DNA of 43,546 nucleotides from Trichodesmium sp. MAG_R03. Its GTDB lineage: Bacteria > Cyanobacteriota > Cyanobacteriia > Cyanobacteriales > Microcoleaceae. The position numbers and the translations under genes are program-made. Location of the stretch: positions 1 to 43,546 of the forward strand of contig JAKQYF010000015.1 of NCBI GenBank assembly GCA_023356535.1. Reading direction: 5' to 3'. The notes under the pieces were generated by a model, which was not told the DNA's origin, searched no databases, and worked only from the letters and a program-made list of their open reading frames with translations. Below are positions 26,159 through 35,600 of this stretch, one piece after another; position 1 is the stretch's first letter, and each line of letters starts with the position of its first letter.

Positions 26159-27949
26159 TTAGCGCTTCACCAATTTCTTACTCATCTTCCGCAACCGAAT
26201 TGACTTTGGCGTAATCTCCACCAACTCATCCTGTCCGATATATTCCAACGCCCGCTCCAAACTCATTTCCACAGGCGCTTGCAACTGGACCAATTCATCA
26301 CCAGTTGCAGAACGATGATTAGTCAACTGCTTAGTTTTACACACATTTAAATCCAAATCTTGAGGGCGGTTATGCTCTCCCACAATCATACCTTTATAAA
26401 CTTTTATACCAGGGGTAATAAAAAATACCCCACGGTCTTCAGCATTTTTCAAGGCATAAAAAGTCGCCACACCTTCCTCAAATACAATAATCACCCCATT
26501 ACGTCGAGCTTCAATTTCACCAACTAAGGGACGATAATCTAAGAAACTGTGATTCATAATACCTTCCCCACGGGTAAGACGCATAAATTCACCCCGAAAA
26601 CCAATTAAACCACGAGCAGGAACAGAAAAATCTAACTGAGTCCGACCATTTGTACCCACCTGCATATTCTGCATTTCCCCTTTGCGCTGACCTATTCTTT
26701 CGATGCAACCACCGACAGCATCTTCGGGAACATCCATCACTAACAGTTCAAATGGTTCACATGGTTGACCGCTGACTTCCCGGTAAATAACTTGAGGTTG
26801 AGAAACTTGAAACTCATAACCTTCTCGACGCATAGTTTCAATCAAAATACCTAAATGCAATTCCCCACGACCAGAAACTGAAAACTTCTCTGGTGAGTCG
26901 GTTTCTTCTACTCGTAATGCAACATTAGTTTCTAGCTCTCGCACCAGGCGATCGCGAACTTGTCGAGAAGTTACAAATTTTCCTTCCTGACCTGCAAATG
27001 GAGAATCATTTACAGAAAAAGTCATTTGTAGAGTAGGTTCATCTACTTTTATCAGAGGTAGAGCTTGAGGTTCGTTAGGACAAGTAATAGTTTCACCAAT
27101 ATTAGCATCACTAAAACCAGCAACTGCCACAATATTACCAGCAGCAGCTTCTTCCACTTCAATGCGTGCTAACCCTTCAAATCCCATTAATTTCGAGATT
27201 TTTGATTTGACAATTGTGCCATCTTCTCTTACAATGGCAGCCGGTTGCCCAGATTTAATCACACCATTGTGAATACGACCTACTACTATTCTGCCCAAGT
27301 ATTCTGAATAGTCCAGAGTAGTTACTTGTAACTGGAGAGGTTTTTCAGGGTCTCCCACTGGAGGGGGAACATGGTCTAAAATAGCATCGAATAAACACTG
27401 CATATCCTGTGATTCTGTTTCCAGGTCTTTTTTTGCGTAACCTGCTAAACCAGAGGCAAATAGATAAGGAAAATCGCATTGGTCATCATCTGCGCCCAGT
27501 TCGATAAATAGGTCGAGAACTTTATCAACAGCACTATGGGGATCAGCTCTGGGACGATCAATTTTGTTGACGATAATAATGGGCCGTAAACCTTTTTCTA
27601 GAGCTTTTTTGAGGACAAAGCGAGTTTGTGGCATTGGGCCTTCATTGGCATCCACAATTAGTAAACAACCGTCTACCATACCGAGGACTCGTTCTACTTC
27701 CCCACCAAAGTCAGCGTGACCAGGAGTATCGACAATATTTATCAAAGTATCTTTGTATCTAACGGCCGTATTTTTGGAGAGAATTGTAATCCCACGTTCC
27801 CGTTCTAGGTCGTTGGAGTCCATGACACAATCAGGAACTTCTTCCCCTTCCCGGAAGATACCAGATTGCTTGAGCAGTGAGTCAACTAGGGTGGTTTTCC
27901 CGTGGTCAACGTGGGCGATGATGGCTACGTTGCGAATAGGAATAGACAT
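26159..27949 (-). CDS. typA: Ribosome-associated translational GTPase TypA/BipA
   Basis: At 596 aa it has full length. It binds the ribosome and helps translation and assembly under stress, including cold. G1 [10 protein letters not shown]2 RERGITI, G3 [11 protein letters not shown] and G4 NKIDRP are present at residues about 12-135. An EF-Tu-like domain 2 (about 205-295), EF-G-like domains III and V, and the TypA-specific C-terminus (about 480-590; [20 protein letters not shown]) follow. The start [15 protein letters not shown] is the usual one. It is monocistronic, and HIP1 sites lie within it. An IS66-type relic follows its stop. Confidence 0.98.
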   Translation of the reverse strand: MSIPIRNVAIIAHVDHGKTTLVDSLLKQSGIFREGEEVPDCVMDSNDLERERGITILSKNTAVRYKDTLINIVDTPGHADFGGEVERVLGMVDGCLLIVDANEGPMPQTRFVLKKALEKGLRPIIIVNKIDRPRADPHSAVDKVLDLFIELGADDDQCDFPYLFASGLAGYAKKDLETESQDMQCLFDAILDHVPPPVGDPEKPLQLQVTTLDYSEYLGRIVVGRIHNGVIKSGQPAAIVREDGTIVKSKISKLMGFEGLARIEVEEAAAGNIVAVAGFSDANIGETITCPNEPQALPLIKVDEPTLQMTFSVNDSPFAGQEGKFVTSRQVRDRLVRELETNVALRVEETDSPEKFSVSGRGELHLGILIETMRREGYEFQVSQPQVIYREVSGQPCEPFELLVMDVPEDAVGGCIERIGQRKGEMQNMQVGTNGRTQLDFSVPARGLIGFRGEFMRLTRGEGIMNHSFLDYRPLVGEIEARRNGVIIVFEEGVATFYALKNAEDRGVFFITPGIKVYKGMIVGEHNRPQDLDLNVCKTKQLTNHRSATGDELVQLQAPVEMSLERALEYIGQDELVEITPKSIRLRKMSKKLVKR

Positions 27950-28327
27950 AAGAGGTTTCTATTACTAATATTAGTGTTAAGTTTATTTAACTATTGTAGC
28001 TGATATCGGGACTATTGTAGGCACTATAGCGGTACGCGCAAGTCAGAAGTTAGAAGTTAGAAGTAATCCCTGACTGAGTTTAAGTATTTATAAATGTTTG
28101 TGCCCTATTTACATAGTGCTATAGTTATTGAAAATTAAAAATTGAAAAGTGAAAAGTGAAAGAAAGAATGATTGTCCAAATTTCAACTCTTACAAGTATG
28201 CGATCACTAATCTTTTAACATTGTCTCCGGCCTGAAAGCGCGGCAATTGCTACTGAGTTGTAGCTATTCGGTGGAAAGCCCCACTAAATTCTAAATTCTA
28301 GTTTACTAATATGCATTTTAAATGAGT
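27950..28327. other. Spacer with heptamer-type repeats
   Basis: No gene. It contains short tandem repeats (gaagttagaagttagaagt near 28055; gaaaagtgaaaagtgaaag near 28145; ctaaattctaaattctag near 28284). The last one plus attttaaatgagtcagg, just before the element at 28328, also precedes the related element at 40259. Confidence 0.5.
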
Positions 28328-28436
28328 CAGGACTTACGCAAAGGTACTATATATAGGTCCTTGGTGCGTTACGAAGTGCGCTTTTCATGTCGCAAAGCGA
28401 ACAGACCCTACCAATAGTGTTCATGGGTAAGTCCTA
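28328..28436 (+). mobile_element. MITE-like element, ACTTACGCA family (copy 5)
   Basis: It runs from CAGGACTTACGCA to GGGTAAGTCCTA. The interior has ctatatata, ggtccttggtgcgttac, cttttcatgtcgc and ctaccaatag, shared with the copy at 29760 and, inverted, with the one at 40259. It is non-coding, about 350 bases before sufE. Confidence 0.75.
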
Positions 28437-28785
28437 TGAGTATTAGCTTACTCACCTAAAGAAACTTTAACTTGTACCGTTATTTTGGCATATAACTTTC
28501 AATTAGTAACTTTAACTCAGTTTTCAAAACAAATAAAGTTGTTCGTTAGATTCTAGATTAATGTGTTAGAATTGCTAGAGTAAATGTTTTTTGCTTGTTA
28601 CTTATCCTATAGCAATCCTATCTGATTTGCGAGAGAGATAGGTGGCTACAAGACAGGATGCAAAAAGAATAAGAGCTAGAGCTATTTTTAAAGAAAGCAT
28701 GTTATTTTACATAATGATTTAGGACTACTATAGTCCCAATTTCCAATTTATACTTCCTACTTCCCAATTTTTTTGAGTCTTATCT
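28437..28785. other. Upstream region of sufE, no recognisable element
   Basis: AT-rich and without a gene. A small inverted repeat GGACTACTATAGTCC lies near 28722. No convincing promoter was picked. Confidence 0.35.
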
Positions 28786-29208
28786 ATGTTTTTACCATCT
28801 TCACTAGAACGTATTGTTCAAAAATTTCAACGGGCATCTTCTAATAAGTTACGTTATGAACAGCTACTTTGGTATGCCAAAAAATTACCTGACTTTCCTG
28901 AAGTCGAAAAGATACCAGGAAATAAAGTGTATGGTTGTCAATCTCAGGTATATATTATTGCCAACTTAGATGATGGAAAAGTTTGTTATCAGGGGTATTC
29001 TGATGCTCAGTTAGTTAAGGGATTAGTCGCTTTATTGATTGAGGGCTTGAATGGATTAACACCTCAAGAAATTGCCGAAATTACTCCAGATTTTATTCAG
29101 GAAACAGGTTTAACGGTAAGTTTAACTCCTTCTCGTGCTAATGGTTTTTACAATATTTTTCAACTGATGAAAAGTCAAGCTAATTTATACTCGAATTCAA
29201 GGAAATAG
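28786..29208 (+). CDS. sufE: SufE-family sulfur acceptor for Fe-S cluster assembly
   Basis: A 140-aa cytoplasmic protein. SufE takes persulfide sulfur from the cysteine desulfurase SufS and raises its activity. The acceptor cysteine is C51 in KVYGCQSQVY. The preceding RYEQLLWYAKKLPDFPE and the later LVKGLVALLIEGLNGLTPQE are diagnostic family blocks. Length is as usual for SufE. In cyanobacteria sufE is often apart from the sufBCDS cluster, as here. The ATG at 28786 fits the family N-terminus, though no strong Shine-Dalgarno is seen. Confidence 0.93.
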   Translation: MFLPSSLERIVQKFQRASSNKLRYEQLLWYAKKLPDFPEVEKIPGNKVYGCQSQVYIIANLDDGKVCYQGYSDAQLVKGLVALLIEGLNGLTPQEIAEITPDFIQETGLTVSLTPSRANGFYNIFQLMKSQANLYSNSRK

Positions 29209-29759
29209 ATTTTTTTAGTTTGATAAGTTAACTTGATGTTGATTGAGTGATCAAGTACAATAATTTGATTAATTTAAATCTAAACTCTCATTTTTGCCAA
29301 CAAAGCAATGGTACAAACTAAATATCTAATAAACCTAAATATAGATGTAGGGATAGATTTTGTTAAATCTTCGAGTGAGAAGAAGATTAAAGATACAATA
29401 AATATTAATAAAAGAATCCCTATAAATATATACAAATATCTACAAACCTATTTATGACATATGTATGATATATTAGTTTCCTCAAAAGAGGCATTTTCTG
29501 AGTTGTAATATTGAACAGAAATTTTGTCTAAGCTTTAGTGCATTTAAACGACTTAATTACGGTTGCTCCATAAACTGAAACTGCTAGCCCAGTAACTTTT
29601 TTCTTATGGTTCAGCATATTACTGTAAATACTGCAATATTGATTAGTTTTCATCCCGACGCTCCCTTATAAAAGAGTGCTGGTTTTCAAGTAAGGTTAAA
29701 ATAAATGCTCAAACTTAATTAGGGTTATACCAATTACTATAAACTTTGCTATACTTAGA
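29209..29759. other. Gene-free stretch after sufE
   Basis: AT-rich with no gene recognised. The last 40 bases (ataccaattactataaactt, then tgctatacttagac) belong to a repeat also seen near 13990, into which the next element seems to have inserted. Confidence 0.4.
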
Positions 29760-29890
29760 CAGGACTTACGCAAGGGCTCTATATATAGTGCCTTGGTGCG
29801 TTACAAAGTCTGCTTTTCATGTCGCGAAGCGTTCGCTCCCCTTGGCGTCAGCAAAACACCCCCTACCAATAGCGTTCATGGGTAAGTTCT
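29760..29890 (+). mobile_element. MITE-like element, ACTTACGCA family (copy 6)
   Basis: The 131-bp element runs from CAGGACTTACGCA to GGGTAAGTTCT. It closely matches the copy at 28328 but carries about 22 extra bases (gcgttcgctccccttggcgt region) in the middle. It is flanked by the two halves of another dispersed repeat, so it is probably a nested insertion. Confidence 0.75.
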
Positions 29891-30188
29891 ATTAGATTTT
29901 CTATTTCTAAATCTTATTTGTTGGAGCAAATGCTCGATATAATGGTAACTTCGGTTATGAAAGAAAGTTATTTTTGCAAGTTTGCAATTATAGTAGAACT
30001 TTTGAGAATTGATATTATTACTATACTCTTCGTTCTGCCCTCTGCTCCCTGTCTTCTACATTCTACCTTACCTTAATTCAGTCTTTTGAAAAAAAACTAG
30101 ACAATTTAATTTTAACAAGTTTACAATAAAGTAGTTTAATTTAATTATCTAATCAGTTTTTAAAAAAGGCTATATTATATTATTACAA

Positions 30189-30518
30189 ATGATTGGCGGA
30201 GGAAACATTAAAAGTATGGACATGGAAGCCCTGAGAGAACGTGCGGGGCTTACCCGTTTTGAGGTAGCATATCAACTAGGTATCAGCGAAACCAGTGTTC
30301 GTAACTGGGAGACGGGGCGTACAGAACCAACGATGACTCCTCAAAAGTTCTTAGAAATTCTGGGTATTTTAAAATGCACTCCAGAAGAATTAGCTATGGC
30401 TAGTGATAAATCTATTAGTCAACGTCACAAACGTAAACCAGGTAGACCTAGAAAAGTTATAGAAAACAATAATGGACTAAATGAGGTACAAACTATAGAA
30501 TCGGCAACTGGCCATTAA
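30189..30518 (+). CDS. XRE-type helix-turn-helix regulator with AT-hook-like tail
   Basis: A 109-aa DNA-binding protein. The HTH (about residues 12-70) reads MEALRERAGLTRFEVAYQLG then ISETSVRNWETGRTEPTM, a classic Cro/C1-type fold. The basic tail KRKPGRPRK looks like an AT-hook. This small regulator is conserved in cyanobacteria as far as I recall, with targets not known to me. Start choice: ATG at 30189 follows no good ribosome site; Met10 (30216) and Met12 (30222) are alternatives and fit the family N-terminus better. It is followed by a repeat and then the structured leader of vanY. Confidence 0.85.
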   Translation: MIGGGNIKSMDMEALRERAGLTRFEVAYQLGISETSVRNWETGRTEPTMTPQKFLEILGILKCTPEELAMASDKSISQRHKRKPGRPRKVIENNNGLNEVQTIESATGH

Positions 30519-30576
30519 ATAAACGATTATTTCAGTTATCAGTTATCATTTATCTGTACCTCTGGCTGAAGCCAAA

Positions 30577-30644
30577 GGCTTGAAATACTGAAGTTTATTT
30601 TTTTCATCCCTTTGAAAGGGAAGACTTGAGACCTTATTTTGTGG
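30577..30644 (+). repeat. Dispersed repeat shared with 18113-18184
   Basis: It contains AAGTTTATTTTTTTCATCCC and CTTGAGACCTTATTTTGTGG, matching the inverted copy before the SpkB-like kinase. An AAGG/CCTT-type short hairpin (ccctttgaaaggg) sits in the middle. Confidence 0.6.
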
Positions 30645-30680
30645 TCAACAATATAGTAGGATCATTTTTTTAAAAGTTTT

Positions 30681-30700
30681 GAAGGGAATTTTAACCCTTC
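30681..30700 (+). terminator. Hairpin GAAGGG/CCCTTC
   Basis: GAAGGG (30681-30686) and CCCTTC (30695-30700) enclose AATTTTAA. It may end the XRE transcript or form the first helix of the structured region that follows. Confidence 0.4.
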
Positions 30701-30708
30701 TTAAAGCA

Positions 30709-30988
30709 TGGGTTGGTTGAGGTTTCTGGGGATGTTAACCACTATCTGCTAAAAGCTGTTAACATGGTTCCGACCCAGAAGGTTAGCTATTCGTGGAGCA
30801 TTGCCTTACGGAAATGCTAAAAATTGATAGCTAGTTAAAGATTAGCCGATCAATAAAACTGGCAAGGTAAACTGTACTCTAGAAAAGGGTGTTTGAACCC
30901 ACAATAGAGAGTGTGAGCAAAGTGATGTCGGGCATTTTTCAGACTGTTGCTCAAGTAAAAAGGCTTCCAAACGACGGAGGAGTTTGAA
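30709..30988 (+). promoter_or_regulatory. Highly structured 5' region of vanY, candidate riboswitch or cis-RNA
   Basis: At least five perfect or near-perfect helices can be drawn: TCTGGG 30725-30730 with CCCAGA 30774-30779; ATGTTAAC 30732-30739 with GTTAACAT 30758-30765 nested inside it; TAGCTAT 30784-30790 with ATAGCTA 30827-30833; AGCATT 30797-30802 with AATGCT 30813-30818 inside that; and GAGCAA 30915-30920 with TTGCTC 30947-30952. A last hairpin (CTTCCAAAC 30964-30972 with GTTTGAAG 30982-30989) puts the Shine-Dalgarno GGAGG in its loop and the first base of the GTG start in its stem. A 14-codon frame, MGWLRFLGMLTTIC, also opens at 30709. The ydaO/c-di-AMP class often precedes cell-wall hydrolase genes and is one candidate, but I cannot match its consensus. 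Confidence 0.55.
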
Positions 30989-31861
30989 GTGAAAATTTTG
31001 AAGAAGTTGGGTCTATTAAAAAAAACACCAGACAAGGTAAAATTGCCAATAGATGATATTCCTGAAGCTGTAAGAGATGAATACAAAGGTGCAAAACAGC
31101 AATCTTTTCAGTCTCAGAGAACATGGCAGGTTTGGCAATTATTAGTAATGGGGGCGATCCCTCTGATAATTAGTATTGGTGTGCACTTCCAACTTAACCA
31201 AACTCTAGACAATTCTTCTGTCCCTCAAATGAAACAAAATATGGACACAAAAATAGTCGAACTATCTCCAACTCCTGTAGAAAAACCTTCACCTTCGCGA
31301 TCTCTGAGCCCTTCCATTCAGGAAAGAGAAAATATACTCGGACATTTACCCTACAAAGAAGCATCTTGGCAAGAATTGACACCAGTTTTTGGCAGCCAAA
31401 ATGTTAAACTGCGTTTAAGTGCAGCAGAAAACTTTAATGTCATGGCAGATGCAGCTTGGTCTGCAAATATTTATTTGGTTCCTCTCTCAGGGTTTAGAAC
31501 TTTGGCAGATCAAAAGTATTTATTTTTTGAAGTGAAGGCAAAGCGGGGAGAGGAGACATCTCAAAGAGCTGAAGTTAGTGCTCCTCCTGGTTACAGCGAA
31601 CATCATACAGGTTACGCTATTGATATTGGCGATGCTAGAATGCCAGAAACTGACCTCAAAGTTAATTTTGAAAATACAATAGCTTTCCAGTGGTTGCAAG
31701 AAAATGCGAGTAATTATGGTTTTGAGTTATCGTTTCCCAAAGATAATCCTCAAGGTATTAGTTATGAACCTTGGCATTGGCGGTTTGTAGGAGATAATCA
31801 TAGTTTAAAGACTTTTGAGGAGGCGAGGTCACTTGAGAAAGAGCAGCAAACTCAAAACTGA
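30989..31861 (+). CDS. VanY-type D-alanyl-D-alanine carboxypeptidase (peptidase M15)
   Basis: A 290-aa zinc peptidase that removes the last D-Ala from peptidoglycan stem peptides. A single membrane anchor lies at about 48-68 (WQLLVMGAIPLIISIGVHF), a Pro/Ser-rich spacer follows to about 110, and the catalytic domain occupies about 115-285. Zinc ligands and catalytic residues are in SEHHTGYAIDIGDA and EPWHWRFVG; SGFRTLADQ is the usual substrate-side block. The GTG start at 30989 is fixed by a strong GGAGGAG six bases upstream. That start region is folded into a hairpin, so translation is probably controlled. Whether it acts as a VanY D,D- or an L,D-carboxypeptidase cannot be read from sequence alone. 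Confidence 0.92.
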   Translation: MKILKKLGLLKKTPDKVKLPIDDIPEAVRDEYKGAKQQSFQSQRTWQVWQLLVMGAIPLIISIGVHFQLNQTLDNSSVPQMKQNMDTKIVELSPTPVEKPSPSRSLSPSIQERENILGHLPYKEASWQELTPVFGSQNVKLRLSAAENFNVMADAAWSANIYLVPLSGFRTLADQKYLFFEVKAKRGEETSQRAEVSAPPGYSEHHTGYAIDIGDARMPETDLKVNFENTIAFQWLQENASNYGFELSFPKDNPQGISYEPWHWRFVGDNHSLKTFEEARSLEKEQQTQN

Positions 31862-31979
31862 CATATGGGCAAGTCCCCAAACTGAACATTAAGGTGATAG
31901 CTTTAAGTATTCAGCTATCATCTCAACTCAAAAATATTGCTTGTAAAGAATTTCAATTAAATTATCATTATATTTAATT

Positions 31980-32657
31980 ATGAGACAAACTTCACTCAAC
32001 ATTATTGCTATTGGTATTTTTGTTATTACCATGTCTAGTTTACTTGGACCGATATTTAATGTGTCTCCAGTCTACAGCGCGATCGCCACTTTTTCTGTGC
32101 TGGTATTAGCAACGATAGATACTCTGGCATTGCAGGGTCAGGGAAGTATGATTATTGTAGATTTAGTGGAAGGAACATCTTCAGAAAGACGTGATCGAAT
32201 TATTTGTCACGAAGCAGGACACTTCTTGGTAGCTTATTTATTAGAAATTCCTATTGGCGGGTATGCTCTGAGTGCATGGGAAGCATTTCGGCAAGGTCAG
32301 TCATCCCAAGGGGGAGTTAGATTTGATGACCAAAAGTTAACTGCTCAGTTACAGAGAGGCATAATTTCTGAGCAACTTGTAGACCGATATTGTACTGTAT
32401 GGATGGCGGGTATTGCTGCAGAAGATTTAACTTATGGTAATGCTGAAGGTGGAGCAGAAGATAGGAGTAAGATTACAGCAATTTTGACACAATTAAAACG
32501 TCCTAGAGAGTCTAAACTAAAACAAAGTTGGGCATCTTTGCAAGCTCGTAGTTTGTTAGAAAATCATCAGTCTGCCTATAAAGCTTTAGTAAAGGCCATG
32601 AAAGAAAGAGCCTCTGTTTCTGATTGTTATCAAGCTATTCAGCAGCATCATAATTAA
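31980..32657 (+). CDS. Short membrane protein with FtsH-type M41 peptidase domain, no AAA domain
   Basis: A 225-aa protein. One or two N-terminal membrane helices (residues about 7-50) precede a domain with the zinc motif HEAGHFLVAYLL and the downstream EGGAEDRSKI, which in FtsH supplies the third (Asp) metal ligand. The ATPase module of FtsH is entirely missing. Proteins of this kind are conserved in cyanobacteria and plastids as far as I recall, with unclear function; with both motifs kept, activity is possible. It is 118 bases after vanY on the same strand, so read-through is conceivable. Confidence 0.82.
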   Translation: MRQTSLNIIAIGIFVITMSSLLGPIFNVSPVYSAIATFSVLVLATIDTLALQGQGSMIIVDLVEGTSSERRDRIICHEAGHFLVAYLLEIPIGGYALSAWEAFRQGQSSQGGVRFDDQKLTAQLQRGIISEQLVDRYCTVWMAGIAAEDLTYGNAEGGAEDRSKITAILTQLKRPRESKLKQSWASLQARSLLENHQSAYKALVKAMKERASVSDCYQAIQQHHN

Positions 32658-32680
32658 TGTGCTGTTTCTGTAGGAAAGTG

Positions 32681-35600
32681 CTAGAAATTTATTTTTTGCC
32701 TTAACTCTTTTTCAACTTTTGCCCATTCATTTTCGATTTGTAAGAGAATTTCCGTAGCTTTTTCTAAATCAAAATCTTCTCTAAACTCAATCATAGCACG
32801 AGCCATATATTCTAAACTTTTACATAGTTTAGACAAATTAATTGCCCCTAATAGAGCACTGGTAGACTTTAATGTATGAGCAGCTACTTTTAATGCATTA
32901 AAATCAAGTTTTTTGATAGACTTTATAATTATACTTATATATATATTACTATCAGCAAGATAGTCTTTGATCATAAGAATTAGTTCATCTGATTCATCAT
33001 TATAAAGATTGTACAAGTTTTCTATAATTTTAGAATTGATGGCTAGTTTTTGATCATCTTTTGGTTGTAACATATCCTCTGATTTCTGTAAGTCTTTTTC
33101 TGTGTTGCATTGAGAAGTTGACTCTACTTTAGAGTAAGTAAAATTCGGTTCCTGAGTAACTGCTTGGTTAGGAGAGTTAATTTGTACTAATGTTGACTCT
33201 GCAACAGATGAATAACTACTAAATTTATTGTCTGAATCAGTTACAGATGAATAACTACTAAATTTATTGTCTGAATCAGTTTTGGATTGTGATTTTTTGT
33301 TTCGTATTGACTTGAATTTGTTTAAAACTTGTGCTAATTTTTCGCGATGAATTGGTTTAGTTACATAATCATCCATACCAGCATTTAGACACTTCTCACG
33401 ATCGCCCTGCATTGCATTAGCTGTCATAGCAATAATCCAAGGGCGTTTTTCTTCTGGGTATTTTTGAGATATTTGAGAGGTTACTTCTATTCCATCCATA
33501 TTAGGCATTTCCAAATCCATTAATATTACATCGTAGGGTACTCGTTCGAGAGCATCTAAAACTTCTATTCCGTTAGCAACTACATCTGCACGATAACCAA
33601 TTCTTTTTAGTAAATGTACTGCTACTTTCTGATTAACTACATTATCTTCTGCTAACAAGATGCTCAGAACAGAGTGATCGCTACTTTTTTCACTTAAATC
33701 TTTAAAATATTGTACACCTAAACTAGGAGTTTTCGCGTTAACTTCTCTTTCTTCTGTAGTCCCAAATACTTGGAGTAAAACATTATAAAATTGAGACTGT
33801 TTGATTGGTTTGTTCAAAAATCCAGCCAAATTAATTTTTGCCGCCTGAAATTCGTGGAAAATTTCTGCTTTGGCAATATAAGTAAATATTATTAATGGTA
33901 AATATAACTCAGAATTCTTATTTTGTTTGGAGTTTTGTTCAGCTTCCAATTTGCGAATCTTTTTAGCTAATGTTAATCCATCCATATCTGAAAGATTCAT
34001 GGCGATAATTCCAATATCAAAAGCCCTTCCCTCTTCCAAAAACCTGAAAGCTTTGGTAGCAGAAGAAACAATTACAGGTATCATTTTCCACGACTTAACT
34101 TGTCGTTTAATTACCTCTTGATTAATAGTATTACTTTCTACAACTAATATTTTCTTGCCTTTTAAGCAACTATTAGCTTTTTTAGGAGAAGACATTGCAA
34201 TTGCCTTGGCTTTAATAGTAAAATAAAATATCGAACCTCTATTACCTACTTTTGGTTTAGCAAAGTCCTCTGGTGGAGTTCCTGCAATACTTACTATCGG
34301 TTCATTAGGATCAAAATTATCAATAATATTTGCTTGATTTGTGTTATAACTAGTGTCGGAGTTGTTATCAATTTTTAACACATATTTTTGTTTTTTTTGT
34401 GCGAGTAAATTTTTGCTTTCTACTAACTGAGAAGTCACCCACATTTGACCACCCATCATTTCACTCAATCTTTGACTAATAGCCAATCCTAAACCTGTAC
34501 CACCATATTGTCTAGTTGTGGAAGCATCTAATTGAGAAAAAGCTTTAAATAAGCGATCCATCCGGTCTGCAGGAATACCAATACCTGTATCCTTAACAGC
34601 AAATTGTATTTCATAGTTACCTGTGATTTTACCGGGAGCTTTCAAATTAGATCTTTCTTCATAATTGATTTCTTCTAAGAGACTATCTTCTTGATAATCT
34701 TGAGAAATTTTTTTAGCGCTGATATAGACAACCACTTCTCCTGTTTCTGTGAATTTCACAGCATTTCCCAATAAATTTACTAGTACTTGACGTAGCCTTG
34801 TGACGTCTCCCAGAATCACTTCTGGTACTGAGTCATCAATGAAAAAAGCTAGTTCTAAATTTTTGTTTGCTGCCTTTGGTGCTAATAACTCTAGTGCATC
34901 TTCAACACAATTTCTAATATCCAAAGAACTTTCTTCTAATTCTAGTTTCCTAGATTCAATTTTAGTAAAATCAAGAATATCATTAATAATAGTTAGTAGT
35001 GCATCCCCACTAACGCGAATAGTCTCCACAAAATTTCGTTGTTCAGGAGTTAATTCCAGATCTAATAACAAACTTGTCATCCCAATTATACCATTCATTG
35101 GGGTCCGAATTTCGTGACTCATCATTGCTAGGAATTCGCTTTTAGTACTGTTAGCTATTTCTGCTGCTTCTCGTGCTTGTTCTAGAGCTTTATTATGAGT
35201 TTCTAATTCTTGTTTATGAGTAACTTCTGACTCTAATATTTCTGCCTGAGCTAATGTTAATCCTACCTGAGATGCCACTTCTTCCAAGAAGTCTATTTCA
35301 TCCTGTTTCCACTGACGCATATAATCACATTGATGTAAATTAATAATGCCATTTGGTTTTCCTTGATAGGAGGTACGAACTGCCAATATTGACCTAACTT
35401 TTAGTCTCCGGTACATCGGTGCAGATGATTTTAATAGAGGATCTGAGAATACATCTGGAGAGGCGATCGCTTTGTCTTCTGCTAATAATTTTTCTGTATA
35501 AGAATTGTAAGTAACAGCAATATCTAAATCCAATGTTGATTCATAGTTTGTTTCCAAATATTCAGCGACACAAGGCAGGTGTGGATAAGGCTCAGTAAAA

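Noticed and set aside
30709..30960. tmRNA, 6S RNA or RNase P RNA in the structured region before vanY
   Set aside because: The conserved motifs of these RNAs as I know them are absent; the region was kept as an unassigned cis-regulatory candidate.
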